This document shows positions 34,800 through 48,484 of a stretch of 64,000 nucleotides of DNA, piece after piece (positions within the stretch are counted from its first letter, which is position 1; every line of letters starts with the position of its first letter). Origin of the DNA: Trema orientale (taxonomy: Eukaryota > Streptophyta > Magnoliopsida > Rosales > Cannabaceae); NCBI GenBank assembly GCA_002914845.1, contig JXTC01000097.1:577115-641114 (forward strand), written 5' to 3'. Made by a program: the position numbers and the translations under genes. The notes under the pieces are model-generated. The model searched no databases, was not told the DNA's origin, and saw nothing but the letters and a program-made list of their open reading frames with translations.

Positions 34800-37700
34800 A
34801 TATTTAATTTAATATTAATGATACCTTATATTAAATTCAGTTCATCGAACAAATAATTGTGCTATTTTTGACTAATCAAAATAAATGTAGAGATAAATAG
34901 ATTCTTTGATGTTGTAATATATTGAACATAACTATAAATTAGGCTTAATATATGCAATATTAATACCAACTCGCATAAAGTACAGTATAACGACTAGTTA
35001 AACATTGATTGTAGAATACTATAGTTATTTTCATCCTGAGTCCCTTGGTAATACGATGAGCTTTATTTGAAGCCTCAAACTTTTGATCATCAATATTGAA
35101 CTTAAATCGTATTTTTCTCTCAATTTTAAATAATTCATCACTCTATTAATTGAATTTGAAAGGAAATAGTCACATAATGTCAAGTGAGGTCTTACGTGAC
35201 TTTTCTCATACTTGAGGAATTTAAACATTGTTCATACAATAATATACCTATAAACTAATGTTGGATAAATTAATAACCTCGATTGAATAATAAAATCTTC
35301 CGGTCCCGATTCAGGTCAATATATTAAATTAATATTCTCGCTAAATACATAAAATAATTTTTTTTTTAATAATTCCTTTAGAGCCCATCGAATATGTAAA
35401 TTAATGATTGATTAAATATATAAAGGGATAACACATAAATATTCACATTATTAATGAGTTTTTTTCTAGATAACTTCTATTTTCTTAATTCTGTTCTTTT
35501 TGATATGTATCCAAAGTTGTTTATTTATTATTTTCATAATCAATGTACATATACACTATGTGAAGAAAAATTATCTCCTTCCAAACTTGTTATCACTATT
35601 CAATTCGAGAATATCACGGCTGGCATCAGAAAAATTTGCAGGTTGCATGACTGCATAAAATTAAACATACATGCTTATATTTCAATTTTGAGACTAACAA
35701 ACATATAACATATTTTACCAATGTAAATCATGTTTTTGGATATTATGAATCTAATGTCGTACAACTTGCCTGTAGACTAAAGTCTTAATTCAAGTCGATT
35801 TAAATCTTTATAATAAAACTATCAAATTACATTCCTATTCCTAATTTTTATGGGTAAATTAGGAAATATAATTTGATATTCTATCCTAGTTAATCATATA
35901 AATATAATAAAAATTCATGTCATTATAGTGAAGAATAATGATTTATAAGCTATGATTGCTATAACGATTCTTTCTCTAAGGTCATATAAAGCATAAATAG
36001 TCAAAAACTGAAATCTTTGGGTTTTATTTATTTATTTTTCCAATGATCACTTTGCCAAATGTTCTATACTTCTCTGCGATGATTATTTGGTGATGGTTGA
36101 GAAATTCCTTCCAATCCAAAGATTTTGCTTGAATTTTTGTGACTAATATTGGTAGCGACTCTAAGATGGTATGTCTTTTAATTGCTGTCATTACTCATTA
36201 GTCTATTAGTTTCTTTTTCCTAAATCTTTATTTACACAATTGTCGTTATATTCTACTTGAAATCGTTTTTGCCATTGTTATCAAATAAAAGTAAATATGG
36301 AACTAAATATTGAAATAAACTATACAAGAAAGAGAAGAAAATATTGGAGAATAGAGGGATTGAAAATAGATTTCTAATATTTCTTTCATTCATTCACATG
36401 TGTATCTTTCTTTTTGTTGTGATATTTATTGATGTTTTGCTATCAGAATACATCTGTTGAATTAATGGAAGTTAAATTCTATTTTACAAACAGTTCGCTA
36501 TTCCTTTTTAGTTCAATGTGGCATTCTAACAGTCCTCTAAGTAGTGTTTTATTGGTTGTTTAAATATAGAGTTCATTTAAACGTTGCTTGATGAAAAACT
36601 TACTTTATCCGAGTTATTTACCTTAAAAGTTTTATTTGTCCTTGTAGCTCATCTTTATGATCTGAATCTAGCTTCATCTAAATAAGAAATATTCAGGTCA
36701 AAGTATTATATAACACAAAGAATGATGAAAAGATTTTCTTTTCAATTTTACCTATCTCTTCTTCACTCTCATTTTAGCAAAACATATGAACCAAAGTGAA
36801 AATAAAAAATAATAATTAAAAAAAGAAGAGAGAAAGAGAGAAAACTTACATAATGTAAAATCTTTCAAGACAATTGTAATTGGTTGTAAAGACAAGTTTC
36901 TAGAATGATTGGCATGTTAAAGATCAGGGGACTTAATACCACAAAAAATGTAACTGATGACAGTGAAATTTTCTCTTTGTTGTTGTTCGATGTTTGGAAA
37001 CAAAGTATTAATCTAGCTTTATATTTTAGTACCTTAACTGGGGCACCAAAGATGCAAGATATAGAAAAATACGACTTATTCACTTTATTTTCATTTTTCC
37101 CCTTTGATTTTACTTCTGCATATAAGTTATTTACCCTTGTAATATCATGGTACTTTTGCTCATCAAAACTTTTATGTAAAACTTAATTTCCCTACTCTAA
37201 TGGGAAAGTTTTTCTTTTTCGTTTTTTGGTACTTTTTGCATTCTTATTCTTTTTAATAAATGCCTCTGCAAGTCTTTCATGCCTAGGAATTGAACATACA
37301 TACATTGATTTAATCAAAGGGTAAAGGGACACAATTTGTTCAAGTCCTCTGTAATATTTATTCGAATATTATTTTATGCATATTTTATGTGATTCCTTTC
37401 AGAAATGAAGAACCTTATGGGTTAATAATATGTAGATTATAAGATAGAGAAAAACTTAGAATGTTACATTAGAATATGTTTTCTTGCTACTCGATGACCT
37501 CAAAGGGTGGAGAAGATCATAGGTTGCATAATTTCGCCTTGCTTCTCTGTTCTTTTTAATCTGAAATCATCTCCCATCTACTTTTATAAATTGCATGTGA
37601 TACAACAGTAAAACATTGAAGCAAGATTCTATTTGTTCAATAAGATAGGGTAAAAAGTGTAGTACTATTGATGGGGACATTTGTGTTGATCCCTACACAT

Positions 37701-39262
37701 GGAAGTAAGGTGGAGAACTGCAAAAGTCATGAGTTCCAAACGGTGATATAGAAAGACCAGAAGACAGAATATTCACCTTCTTAAGTACTCTTGTTCGACT
37801 CAAATGGAGATGAATGTATAATAAATATAATATCTTTGAATAAATCACATAGTAATGAGTTGCAACTTAAAAAATGAAAAAATTTGTTTCCTTCATTGGA
37901 AATATTTTAAAACTTGAATAACTAATTTAGAAGTTTTGATAAATGTTCCTGTTAAAAATATTTTCAATGACATTGATGAGTAAGAAAAATCATTGTTGAA
38001 AGCTTAATTCTTTGTTCTTTTGGATCTCACCGAATTTGAAAATTCGTATCTATTTTTTTTTCCTCTTATTATTAACATAATACAATTTCCAGATTAATTG
38101 CCCGACTTAATAATGGCCGCGCATGAGACCACTTCGATTATGATACTCTAATACTTGGAAAGCGAATGGTGATTTTCTGTCCTCTTTTGATTGATGTAGT
38201 TTTAGATCCATGTTAATTTCTTTCAAATTGACCATGTAATCTATTTTACATCGTATGATTACCTTTCACGCGGTAGTTAAGACAATTACCTACATGCATT
38301 TTGGTTCAAGTAAGATCTTGCCAATATTTTTCTTTTCCTTTCTAATTGAGATTATGTTTCTCTGCATAGGCATGACTACGATTGTTCTTTCTCCAAAATC
38401 AATATTTCTGCATAATACGACAATATTGAGAGGGAGGTTGATATCATTGTGTGGTCTCCCCTTGCCTTGCTCGCCTTTTGAAAAGGTAGACTCCACCCTT
38501 GAAATGATCAAATTATTGTCCAAAACCATGCAGGATATCACTGGCTTTCAAGATTGCTAAGTTTGATATCGAAGACAATTGGGGTTTTCTTAGAGCATTG
38601 TAAATGTTTCTTGGCTTATTTATAGAAATGTACAAAGGGTGACTTCATAGGTAGGTTCATACAATGGAATCTAATTATCTCCATCACAAAGTTTACGTGT
38701 CACATGTGAAACAAGTTATAGTTCAATTAGATGCTTTCATGTTGTTTAACTAGAGTTTTTTGCTTTTTTCCTTTTTTTACATTTTTTAAAAAACAAAATT
38801 GAGTTTAGTTGTAATGTGATTCATGTGAGAATTTATTATCAATTATCCCAATAAAAAATTGCATATATATATATAGATACACATGCCAAAAAAAAATCAA
38901 ATTAATTTAGCACGTGCGAACAAAAACCTTGACAGAGAGAAAAATTAAAATTAATTGAGTTAAAAACCCACTATCGAATTATCTAAGCTCAAATTAGTTC
39001 AGAGGTGGAGGCACGTGCCTGTGGCACGTATAGCGTTGGTATTACTAAAATTTTTTAAACGGAAAATAATAATCAAATGCTCTAATCACGATTTCATGAA
39101 CACATAATTTTTTTCATCATACATAAATGATGTTACAATTTACAAATGAGGTTAATAGTGACTGGCTATTTCACTAATCTCTCCATAGAAATACATTAAT
39201 AAGAACACAAATCAAAAAATAAAGCCGAAAAAATGTTACATCAAAATGTTCAACCAGTATAC
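34800..39262. other. Non-coding stretch
   Basis: 4.4 kb without a supportable gene. Small frames at 35454, 36905 and 38255 lack recognisable domains and appear on both strands at once. If the MATE exon at 39263 belongs to a live gene, downstream exons should lie here, but I could not identify any. Confidence 0.45.
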
Positions 39263-39400
39263 CTGTGATGTCATTGTAGCCCATGCTGCACCAGCAATGC
39301 CATAGCCCAAAAATATGCAAAGGATTATATCACCGACGCCATTTATAATACTTGCTACTGCCAAAGCCTTTAAAGGTCCCAAGAATCTTTCATGCCAAGA
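39263..39400 (-). pseudogene. Single exon of an EDS5-like MATE transporter
   Basis: A 46-codon phase-0 exon with consensus splice sites on both sides (CCAG before, CACAG|GT after). It encodes [19 protein letters not shown] and [16 protein letters not shown]. These motifs match the chloroplast-type MATE family that includes EDS5, an exporter of salicylate-pathway isochorismate. The first five residues after SW (HERFL) are unlike the family. I could not identify neighbouring exons on either side, so this is probably a captured or relict exon. It could also be one exon of a large-intron gene, since its own frame is undamaged. Confidence 0.65.
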
Positions 39401-39404
39401 CTGG

Positions 39405-41058
39405 AAACAGATTAATAGGATTAAACACAAATTCAGTAGAGTAACAAATGTTCAATATCAAATTAAGGACAACATTAGAAAACAATAGTGAATAATCTCG
39501 ATATAATCAGATCATCATTAAGATGCTCGTTTCTAAAACTTCAATTCCTAAAATCATTGTTGTCAAGAAAATTCTCCCTGGCCAGATAAATTCTATTCGG
39601 TGATCTCAAGAAAACTTTTACGCCTCTATAATGCTTCATCAAGTAGTCAAACGTGACTTCAAAGAAATAGGCAATGTTTTCCGATAAGTTTTTTTGGTTC
39701 AGTTTCACTTGAGAGAAAAAAAAAATGTTGCCACGAAAGATAGTTCCCAATATAGTATTAGAGTTGAAAAAAAAGACTCAAAGGCAGCACCAGAACGTTC
39801 AAACAAATCCTCCTCTTATCTCGTCATTTTTGACATAGCATGTGTCATATATATAGCCCTTAAGTGCTAATACATCACAAATAATCTCAATCAATTACGC
39901 GGTATTCTGGTGATAATGCTTCATCTCAATCAAGCACTCCATTTCTGCTTGAGCTATCCGTGTTAAAACCCCAAGCTCCTTACTCAGAATGAGCATGCTC
40001 CAACATAGCTTTTGAACAAGTAAAACCATAAAATATGAACCAATGGAATAATGCACAAACAACAGTTTAGATTCAACTCTTTTTTTTTTTTTTGGCTGAA
40101 AGTTTAGACTTGACTTGGAAGAACAATCACTACTAACTATATTTTAGAATATTATCATATTAGATCAGAGTTAACTAATTGAAAATTCCATTTTCATACA
40201 TATTTAGATTTGAGATATGCCCCTAAATGTTCTAACGCATAATAGGAAGTAGAAAGAAGTCAGAACCCCTCTCTGAAATTAGATGGTTTCCTTCCTCCAC
40301 CAACTTCAGTCTCTGCTGCAACAATAATGTTCAGAAAAGTCGCAAGAAAAAAGCATAGGTACACCATATAATACCACCTAAGTTACGAATATAATCTGTC
40401 GTTACTGATTATCATTCAATAATTAAATAGAGGAAGCAAATAATAGTATAAGAGCATCTAGCATAGGATCCTATCCTATTTGCAAATATCTTCCAAATTT
40501 ACCTACAATATGGCCATGAGACTTAGATGAAACATTGAGTGTAATAAGCTGATACCAAAGAAGAAAATGTGCCAAAACGTAGTAGTGAAACTTGATGAGA
40601 GAGGTAAGTTTGAAAGAAGAATAAATTCATGCTCTAGTCATTAGCAAATTGAAAAACGGGAAGAATATTGATACACAAGAAAATGAACAAATCTGATCTG
40701 TATACACTTTCTTTTCTCTTGACTATTTTTAGACGCATTCGATCACAAATGCACAACTTCGACCTATGCTTGCTCATAACCCATTTCACTCCTTAGTCAG
40801 TCGTGTAAGAATAACATCAATGAACGAGAACAAATTAATGAACATCAGCAAAGAAAGGATGTTCTTCAAGAACCAAATCCTTGTTCTAAAGGTCCCATTC
40901 CCCTGGAATGCAGGACTTGCCAGAATAACAGGTTAACGAATGGACTGATGTTCCTCAAGAGCCAATTCCAACTTGTCTCAAGATCACTCTTGGCAATGCA
41001 AGCATTATCTATGATGGTTCCATCTCTCTCTGAATAGGTCTCGAGTGAGAGGGATGAT
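39405..41058. other. Non-coding stretch
   Basis: No gene supported; only scattered short frames. The end next to 41059 is probably degraded retrotransposon DNA. Confidence 0.45.
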
Positions 41059-41213
41059 AGGGATTAAGCTAGTAGGTGATGCAAAGTATTTTTGGAAAAT
41101 TATTCGTGATGATGTCAGTTCATCCCAAGGTAGAATTGGTGGACGATGTCTAAGATCAACATCACGAACAACAGTTTTCTAAAATTACTTTGCATCACCC
41201 ACTAGCTTAATCC
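41059..41213. repeat. Inverted duplication of a gypsy gag segment (hairpin)
   Basis: Arm 41059-41115 on the plus strand and arm 41159-41213 on the minus strand both encode gag text around IKLVGDAK. They are roughly 85% alike as reverse complements, with a 43-bp spacer. In the minus arm two Trp/Tyr-like positions after GDAK are stops; in the plus arm the same segment reads KYFWKIIRDDV without stops. Confidence 0.8.
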
Positions 41214-41841
41214 TAGCCATACTAATACGCTGAGCCTTAGTCATGCTATACCAATCAAAGTATTCATCTATCTGATCTAACCAACATAAAAAGACAGAGG
41301 GGTCTAACCTACCATCAAACTCTGGAGCATCCAATTTAACTTTCCTAATTGGATCGTTAGCATAAGTGTTTCTAGGTGCTTGATAGTGAGGTTAATATTG
41401 AGGTTGTCTATCTTGAGGTTTGATATGCCTAGGATAATGGGTGGGGCGAGGTAGAGGAATAGGGTCAGGAGCATTGTAAGTATCGGGATAGGCATCGACA
41501 ATCAGAGAAGAAGCACTAGATGTGCCTATGTGAAAGGGACCAGTTGGGGTAGGAAATAAGCCTGAAGGGTGGTGTTTAGTGTCTTTAGGATGAATGGGAG
41601 AACTAGACTTTGAAGAGACATTCGACACAAAAGCAGGATCAGACTGTGAACGTTTTTCAGTATTACGATTGATTTGTCTAATTTCTTCATTCATATTGTC
41701 CATTCTAGTGTTATATTTGGCAACTGCATCGGTAAGATTCTGAAGCATATTTTCTATTTTATCAAATCTTTTATCATGTTGATCTTGACGATTCTCAACA
41801 TTGTCAATAAGGCTTTCAAGGGTCTTCACAGTCATAGGCAT
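41116..41841 (-). pseudogene. Ty3/gypsy gag remnant
   Basis: Minus strand. The open frame from ATG 41841 (MPMTVKTLESLIDNVENRQD) has a heptad-like coiled-coil N-terminus to about residue 60. A Ser/Pro-rich linker follows, then a TAA at 41392. The same frame then continues with VKLDAPEFDGRLDPSVFLCW and IKLVGDAK, the conserved gag core of plant gypsy elements. Further stops after GDAK and loss of sequence beyond 41116 show a truncated, dead gag. No LTR, protease or polymerase was found nearby. Confidence 0.75.
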
Positions 41842-42639
41842 GGTGAAAAAGAAAAAGAAAGTGATGCTGAGACAAAACTAAAATCGTATTAATTAATGAG
41901 AATAATAAATCAAGCAAAGATGCACACAATATGAATGAAAATCTAATGAAAACAATTATATAATGAAGCAAAGTTCTAAAAAAAAAAAATTTATAGTTTT
42001 TTTAATATGTGAATTTTTATTTTTAATTCCACCATCCCTTCAGGAAAAAAAAAAAAAAAAGAAGAAGAGTAATAATTGCACCGACAGAAACCTGTGTTTG
42101 AAAATTTGAATTTTAAATAGATCCCAAGTACAAAGCTTCCGTTGCTCTTTTTCCTTATCTCAAACTCTTCAGTTGACGAGCGTATCAGAGATAGAAGAAT
42201 TAGAATAAAGAAACCCAAATCTAAGAGATACAATTTTTTTTTTTTTAATGAACAATTATAGTCTAGTGAGAGTTATGGTGACTGTACACTTTCATACTGT
42301 ATAACAAGCAGTTAATTGAAATACTCTATTGCGGTACAACTGATCAACGTTTCTTCAAAATCAAAATAATCAAAACCCAAAAGAATTATGATTAGATAAA
42401 CAACTCAATTTGTAACGTGTCACATATGTTAACACATGTAAAATACTCTTACTAATTTTTCAACAAAACACAAAAAAAGAAAATGAATAAGTAAATAAGT
42501 AAGCAAGCCAACCACCAATGTTTGGTATCCACTATCCTATTTAGATCAAGAGAGAAAAAGGAAAAGAGGAATAAAAAGGGAAAAGAAAAGAAAATTTAGC
42601 ATCAAACCCATAATTAAAATCAATTGAGGGATAAGCAGA

Positions 42640-42780
42640 CCTTACTCGGAAAAATGCTGGCCCCCTAATCGTGGTTGTGGACATCAAGACATCAAACCCT
42701 CCTCCCCAGTTGTCAAATTGGTCAGCTAATATTCAACCAACTGAGCGAGGAAGTAGTGGCCATAAATCTGAAATCAAGAT
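42640..42780 (-). mobile_element. Possible tRNA-derived SINE remnant
   Basis: On the minus strand 'cctcgctcagttggttg' resembles a tRNA A box and a weaker 'gggtttgatg' a B box further on. Only the boxes support it. It may be a different SINE family from the S1 copies. Confidence 0.35.
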
Positions 42781-43393
42781 CACCCGAAATAACAATTGTT
42801 CAATAGCCGCATTGAGAACATAATCAAAACCTATATAAATCATAAGAAAAGAAGAAGGAGAAAAGAGAGAGAGAGAGAGAGTAAAAGATGAAAATGGAGA
42901 ACACCGAAAATACTCTCTATTGAATTAATTGAAATTGACATGTTCTCTGGAGCCTCGAAGTTGAGGGAAAATGAGGACAGTGAGAGAGGGTGTTTTCAGA
43001 CTAAACAAAAATGGGTCAAGAGAAAAATGAAAAAGAATATTGAAGAAAGAAGTCCCTGTTTTCCTCGATCGAATTTAAAGGGAGACGAGATTTTCCAGAA
43101 AAGACAAGACATGCAATGGATAGAAATTAGAAAGGGAGAAGATGAATGTACAAAAAATACATATGGTGCCGGATCTAGTCCCGTTTACGAAAAAAAGGGA
43201 ACCGGTCACGCCTCACTCATTTTGTGGGTCCCAGTAAAATTGGAGATAAAATAAATACCATGGGGCCACATATCACCTCCTATAGCAGATACGAGCAACC
43301 GGTTGTATAGAAAATACAGGTTTCATAGGTGGCTTTTAGGGACGAAAAGGTAAATATCGATAGCAAAAGTAGGGATAAATATGTATTTTTGAT

Positions 43394-44278
43394 GAGTAAG
43401 AGGGCAAAACCAAAAACAGCAGTTTCGAAATGGTGATTGACTCCTACAAGGATAAGAAAAGGTTTGTGATATTTGTTTGTTTTGTAAGTTGTGTCGAACG
43501 CAAGAGCCTCTCCAAATATCCTATAATCCCGCCTCATATTTCCATCCGCCCAAAACAGATTTGACAGTCGGTTTTCATCATCCACTTGGTATTGAACAAA
43601 TAATTCAGGGTCTTTGAGCGAAAGACAATCTAGATAACCTAAAGCACCTTCAGAGTCCGTTTGCAATGTTTGTTTCCTTCTAGCACCGGCAAGGTTATTG
43701 TAGATGTCTCGCAATTGGCATGGTAGTTTTTCATATCCACCAGATTGTAAAGCGACGTGTGAAATTATATGTGAAGTCTTTATTCCAACTTTGTTCATTG
43801 ACATGACTTGAGCTTGCATAGCACCAGTAATAACACGATTGGATCTAAGGAATTGCAACTCAGCTAGTGATGCTGTTTCATGATTGTGATTCGAGACAAA
43901 TTCTTTTGCTTGCCAAGTATCAGTATCCTTAAGTCGAACAACTCGAATAGCTGCTTGACAACCAGTCCTAGTGATAGGCTTAGGTCTTTTTTTACGATCC
44001 GGCATGTTAATATATTTCTCTCTACGAAATCCTTCCTTTGAACACACCCACCTACGCATTGTTATGATGTCATCTTTCTTTTTGACATCATCTATTCGAA
44101 TACTGAATCCCATCCACTTAGAGTAAGTGATATAGAACGTTTCTCACTTTTGAAGAGAGTCCAAAATCTTTCCAACCACATCAGCATTATCGATTTCAAT
44201 TAAAGGCTTATCAATTTCTAGAGAATGAAGTATTTCTGTCCATTCTGGTGGTGTAGACAAATGATCAACGTCTGTCAT
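43394..44278 (-). pseudogene. FAR1/FRS-type (Mutator transposase-derived) gene, truncated
   Basis: Minus strand from ATG 44278 (MTDVDHLSTPPEW). An in-frame TGA at 44144-44146 interrupts residue 45. The frame then continues with FYITYSKWMGFSIRIDD, MRRWVCSKEGFR, the C-x-A...HNHE zinc-cluster signature of the FAR1 DNA-binding domain, and AFDTTYKTNKY...VGVNHH, the start of the MULE transposase domain. Homology stops at FGFALL near 43394, after which the frame is non-family sequence. Family members bind DNA as transposases or as domesticated light-signalling regulators. This copy lacks most of the catalytic domain. Confidence 0.82.
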
Positions 44279-46244
44279 ATTGTGTTCAAAAAGTGTGTAA
44301 AGTAGGTGGTTTAACTTCTGGAAAAGAAGTTTGAAATGATTTTAGGCAATAAAAATATGAATGTTGAACGTGAATAATAAGAAAGGAAGTGAAAATCTTA
44401 GCTATGCGTTAATAAAGATATATGCATATGAAAGTAGTGTGAATAAAAGTTTCATCAAAAGATCTGAGATAGCTTACCTTAGTTCTTGCTTATTCTTTTC
44501 GATGGTAGAAGTGAGTGTTGTAAGGTATCATGGTTTAGTGTTGTTAGGTATCATGCTTTATCATCATTTGTGCCGTTCGCAAGTGGAGGTGATACTAGTA
44601 GTAATAGGATGCAGCTTCTGTGATTAGGTATAAATTGTGAAGATGAAAGAGGTAGTGTATTTTCAGAATCATGTAAGAGGTAGTTTGAGGCAATTAATGT
44701 TACGTTGGATTTAAAAATAAAAAATGTAAATGGGTTGATAAAAAGCAGAACGTTAGATGCACCAATTATATTCTATGACTGTTATGAATTTGGGCCTATT
44801 AGTTTGGGCCTACGTATGTTAATGTGTAAAAGGAGACTTCAGTATCATTTTGTAGTAGAATTATTCGATAATATACGGCAGTTTAACTCTTTTATTAAAA
44901 TTATGACATAGTAACTAGTTACCAGTTTCTGGAAACTGGTTACTGGAAACTAGTTACTATTTTAAAAAATGGAATTTTTATAAAAAAATTTTAAAAAACG
45001 GTATTTTTCTAAGTAAATGATAAAAATTGAAATAGAACATATTCTACAATTAAAGCTTTAAAAAGATTGAACATTTATCTATAACTTTTAACATATGGAT
45101 GTCTACTTAAACCAATTCCAAAAAGTGGTCATTGATTTAATTTTGTCGTATGTCAATATCGGATGTGTATGGTTGGAAGTCTTTGACAATTTGTATAAAT
45201 TTGGCTGAAGGTGGTTGGGCCTATGTACTTCAACTAAGTTTGTATTGTTAGTCTGTCATCCAATTTGGTATTGTAATCCATTAAAAATTTAAATGAGAAC
45301 TTTAAAGGACATTTAGTGAAGTATAATGAGGAGGTGGTCGAGTATAAAATTTTAAAGTCATATAGAAGTACTGTGCAACTTGATATAGAAGTTTAAATTG
45401 TAAATGCATTACGTAGCAATGAGTAGTACTTATACATAAGTGAAAGTCATAGCTCTCAGAAGGGGGGAAAAAATATGATACTCATACTTAATGTCACAAA
45501 AACATTTAGTTGAAATCCAACTTCCTTTCTGCTTCATAAATTTTGTCCATAATATTGCTTAGCTTCGTGTGGTTGTTGACCATAACTTCCCTAAAGTTTC
45601 CATCTTTTCAATACTCTTCTTGCAAATTTGACATTCTGGAAATTTATCTTCGTTTGTCGACATAATTCTGTACAATGTATTTGAGAGGTTTGGATCTTTT
45701 ATTTTATGGTGATCTATGTTGTGATTTTAAAAAATGACAAATTATACCTTTATATAAGGCCTAAATTTAATACGGTGGCTGTGTGGTTGAGGTAAGAAGT
45801 AATGGAATAAATACTTTCATTGTGTACTGTTTATTACTAGTAGGAAGGGGAAATATATATGTCAGCTTTTTATTTTTTTGATTAATTGTATAGAATATAG
45901 TAGGGTAATAGTTCAATTAATGTATGTTTATTAGTTTGGAATGAAAGTTGGTATAAACAATAGCATTAAAAAAAATAAATCAATTACAAAAATTAATATT
46001 CAACACTTCTGAATAGAATATATGTTCTTTAAATATTAAATTATCTCCCACCACTTAATATGGCTAATACACATTACATCATTAACATGAACTTAGTCAC
46101 TTCATTATGACTAACACAAAAGTGAGTCAAAGACAAAATAGTGACATAAATAAGGCTTCATAAACCTTGATGGAAACTAAAAGCACATAGAAATAAAAAT
46201 GACATAAAAGCTGTTGGTGGGAGAATGAGGATCCCCGCTAACAT
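44279..46244. other. Non-coding stretch with a small hairpin
   Basis: No gene. At 44910-44959 repeated 'gaaact(a/g)gttact' and its complement form a compact stem-loop, with ACCAGTTTC facing GAAACTGGT across 2 bp. Confidence 0.5.
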
Positions 46245-46667
46245 TCAATCAATGCGGATGATCTCTGGGACATATGATTTACCAACATTGACATCAGTTG
46301 CAGCATCAACAAGTCCTTCAATGGACCTTATTTGGTCTGTTGCCTGCTGCAGACTTTGAGCTATTTTGTACAGGACAGTACCCATATCAAGACACTGCTC
46401 CCTAGCCTTATGGCAGTTTTTGCATGAGTTGCGTCTTGCCCTGCGCTCAGCTTCCAGCATACCCTCCAGGATGACACAGTTTTGGCAGCCTTTTGATGTT
46501 CCCCCACGAAGACGTCTACTCCGAGAGCTTGCCGGAGCTGCAGACCGGTTGCCAACATCAGCCGGAGTGCCAAATTGCATGGGGCACGTACGGTTTGGGG
46601 TGCAATATTCATTGGAAGACATCTTCATCTTGGTTGGAAATAACACTCGGTTACTACGTTTGTGCAT
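46245..46667 (-). CDS. Unrecognised small Cys-containing protein
   Basis: A 140-residue frame on the minus strand from ATG 46667, with a possible later start at MKMSSNEYC. Its middle has paired cysteines, GCQNCVILEG and SCKNCHKAREQC, around a charged helical stretch. The C-terminal 45 residues look like an amphipathic helix (LYKIAQSLQQATDQIRSIEG). A TATA-like TTATAAAT lies about 42 bp upstream (46709-46716). I do not recognise the family. The position between FAR1 and Ulp1 genes suggests it belongs to a mobile element. A paired-Cys metal site is possible but unproven. Confidence 0.5.
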   Translation of the reverse strand: MHKRSNRVLFPTKMKMSSNEYCTPNRTCPMQFGTPADVGNRSAAPASSRSRRLRGGTSKGCQNCVILEGMLEAERRARRNSCKNCHKAREQCLDMGTVLYKIAQSLQQATDQIRSIEGLVDAATDVNVGKSYVPEIIRID

Positions 46668-46719
46668 GAAATTTTTGGGATATAATAAAATAATGTCACC
46701 TGTGGTTCCATTTATAAGG

Positions 46720-48470
46720 GTCTGATTAGGAGTAGGAGCATTCGAGCAACAAAAAAATTAGGAGTAGGAGCAACTATAGTGAAATATAATATACTCATAA
46801 ATCTTTTTAAGCAATGAAGTATTGATGTATAATGAATTTGGGCTCGAATTTTTTTGTCTTTTATTGCTATGTTGAAAGACATGTAGAAATTACATAATAT
46901 AGTGTTTTGAGCATTGAAATCTAAGAGTTTTCATGGAGTTTGCATGGTCTGGGAAGGTTTTGTAAAAGGAGAGTGACCAACAAGGTAAGAATATATGTTT
47001 TAAGTAAATCTTGGTGAATGAGTGTTAAAGAAATTAAATAAATAGCTGGAAAAAGAAAGGGTAACTGTCATTACTCATGGTCAGAGTCAATAAAGAAAGT
47101 TTGTTTGATGTAATAGAAATAGTAAAATATACAGTCTACTTTTACATTTCTCGTTAATGTACATACACATGAGAATAGTTTTGTTTCATGCCTCTTGCGT
47201 TTATATGAAAAAAAAGGTGAACAAAGAGAAAGTGTAATTATTATTACCCGTAATGAGGGTTATTTTTAACGGGAAAAAAAAACTGAATCTTGGTGAGTGA
47301 GCGTTAAACGTGATTGTGATAACTCATACCCAGAGTTAGAAACAGTGAGCAGATGGATCAACTGTAATGATGTTATATTGATATGGAGACTGTTGGAAAC
47401 AGTGAGCAGAAAGCAGATTTAATATAATTACTTAAAACGTATTGCAGTAATTAAAATTATGTGACGGTACAGGGGGGTACTAAAGTATGTTTATTTCTGG
47501 TAATATATTCGATGCAAATGACATTGAACTTGAACTTTTAGCCTTTCTTGGGTGTGTTTTCTGTCTCGCAAAACCAGGAACTCGGACAAACGTGTGAAGT
47601 TGGATAAAATCTAATAGGGTCAAATTAGATAATATCTGATAGGGTCAAGTTCTAAAAGTTAAGCTATTTGACTACCGAAGCTGACCTACATGCGACAGTG
47701 TTGTACCAATCTTCATTATCAAACTCGTATTGGCATACGTCTAATTAATTAAGTAAGGTAATTGGAAAGGAAAACGTCAGTTTGATGTGAAGACGAATAT
47801 AGACAATGGTTTCAGCCTCTTCATTAATAAGTAATAAATGTTGGAGTATTGTAAAGAATTTGGTCCATTTGGATACTTTGCGTGGCCAATTATTTACTTT
47901 AGTAGTAGAATCTCAATTAGTACAAAATTTTGAAGCATGGCCAAATAGGTAAAAGTTATAACATTCCAGGTTAAAGTACAAATTGTGCGCTAGAGCCCTC
48001 AATTGGGTAACAAAATCACAATAGTCAGCATTAAAGTACCAATTACAAGTTCAAATGCATGGAAAAAATACAATTTAGCATGAGCCTCGTAGTACTGAAT
48101 TAGGCATTATATTCCTACATTAGGCAAAATTTGCCACTTAATTTTCTTTGATTATGTTGCCTAACTCCATTTACTTAATAAAATATGTAACCTATTCACC
48201 TCCCAATAGTTTATTTTTACATTTATGTGAAACGACATCCGCCAGCCCAGATCTCCCATTTGGCATGCTAATGTCCATTGGTTTTCGACTTAAAGTGCTT
48301 AAATCTATGCTACTGCAACACGTAACCTACAGAGTATTTCATATTCCACTTGATCCGGGTAATTAATTCTGCCCCATTGGAAAATGATTTTGCCAGAATC
48401 GATGAGTTTGGAGCAACCTAAATGTGTCCCTTCGGTTCATGTCCACATAAACGCTATACATGGCGTTCGT
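46720..48470. other. Non-coding stretch
   Basis: No gene. A partial repeat of 'tcttggtga.tgag.gttaaa' with following text occurs near 47008 and 47286. Confidence 0.5.
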
Positions 48471-48474
48471 AAAC

Positions 48475-48484
48475 CCATATAAAA
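48475..48484 (+). promoter_or_regulatory. TATA box of the small coiled-coil gene
   Basis: CATATAAAAG, about 60 bp upstream of ATG 48543, followed by a leader without other ATGs in frame. Confidence 0.6.

Noticed and set aside
34635..34856. Frame encoding a Tyr-Ile repeat
   Set aside because: Translation of the (TA)n tract, not a gene.
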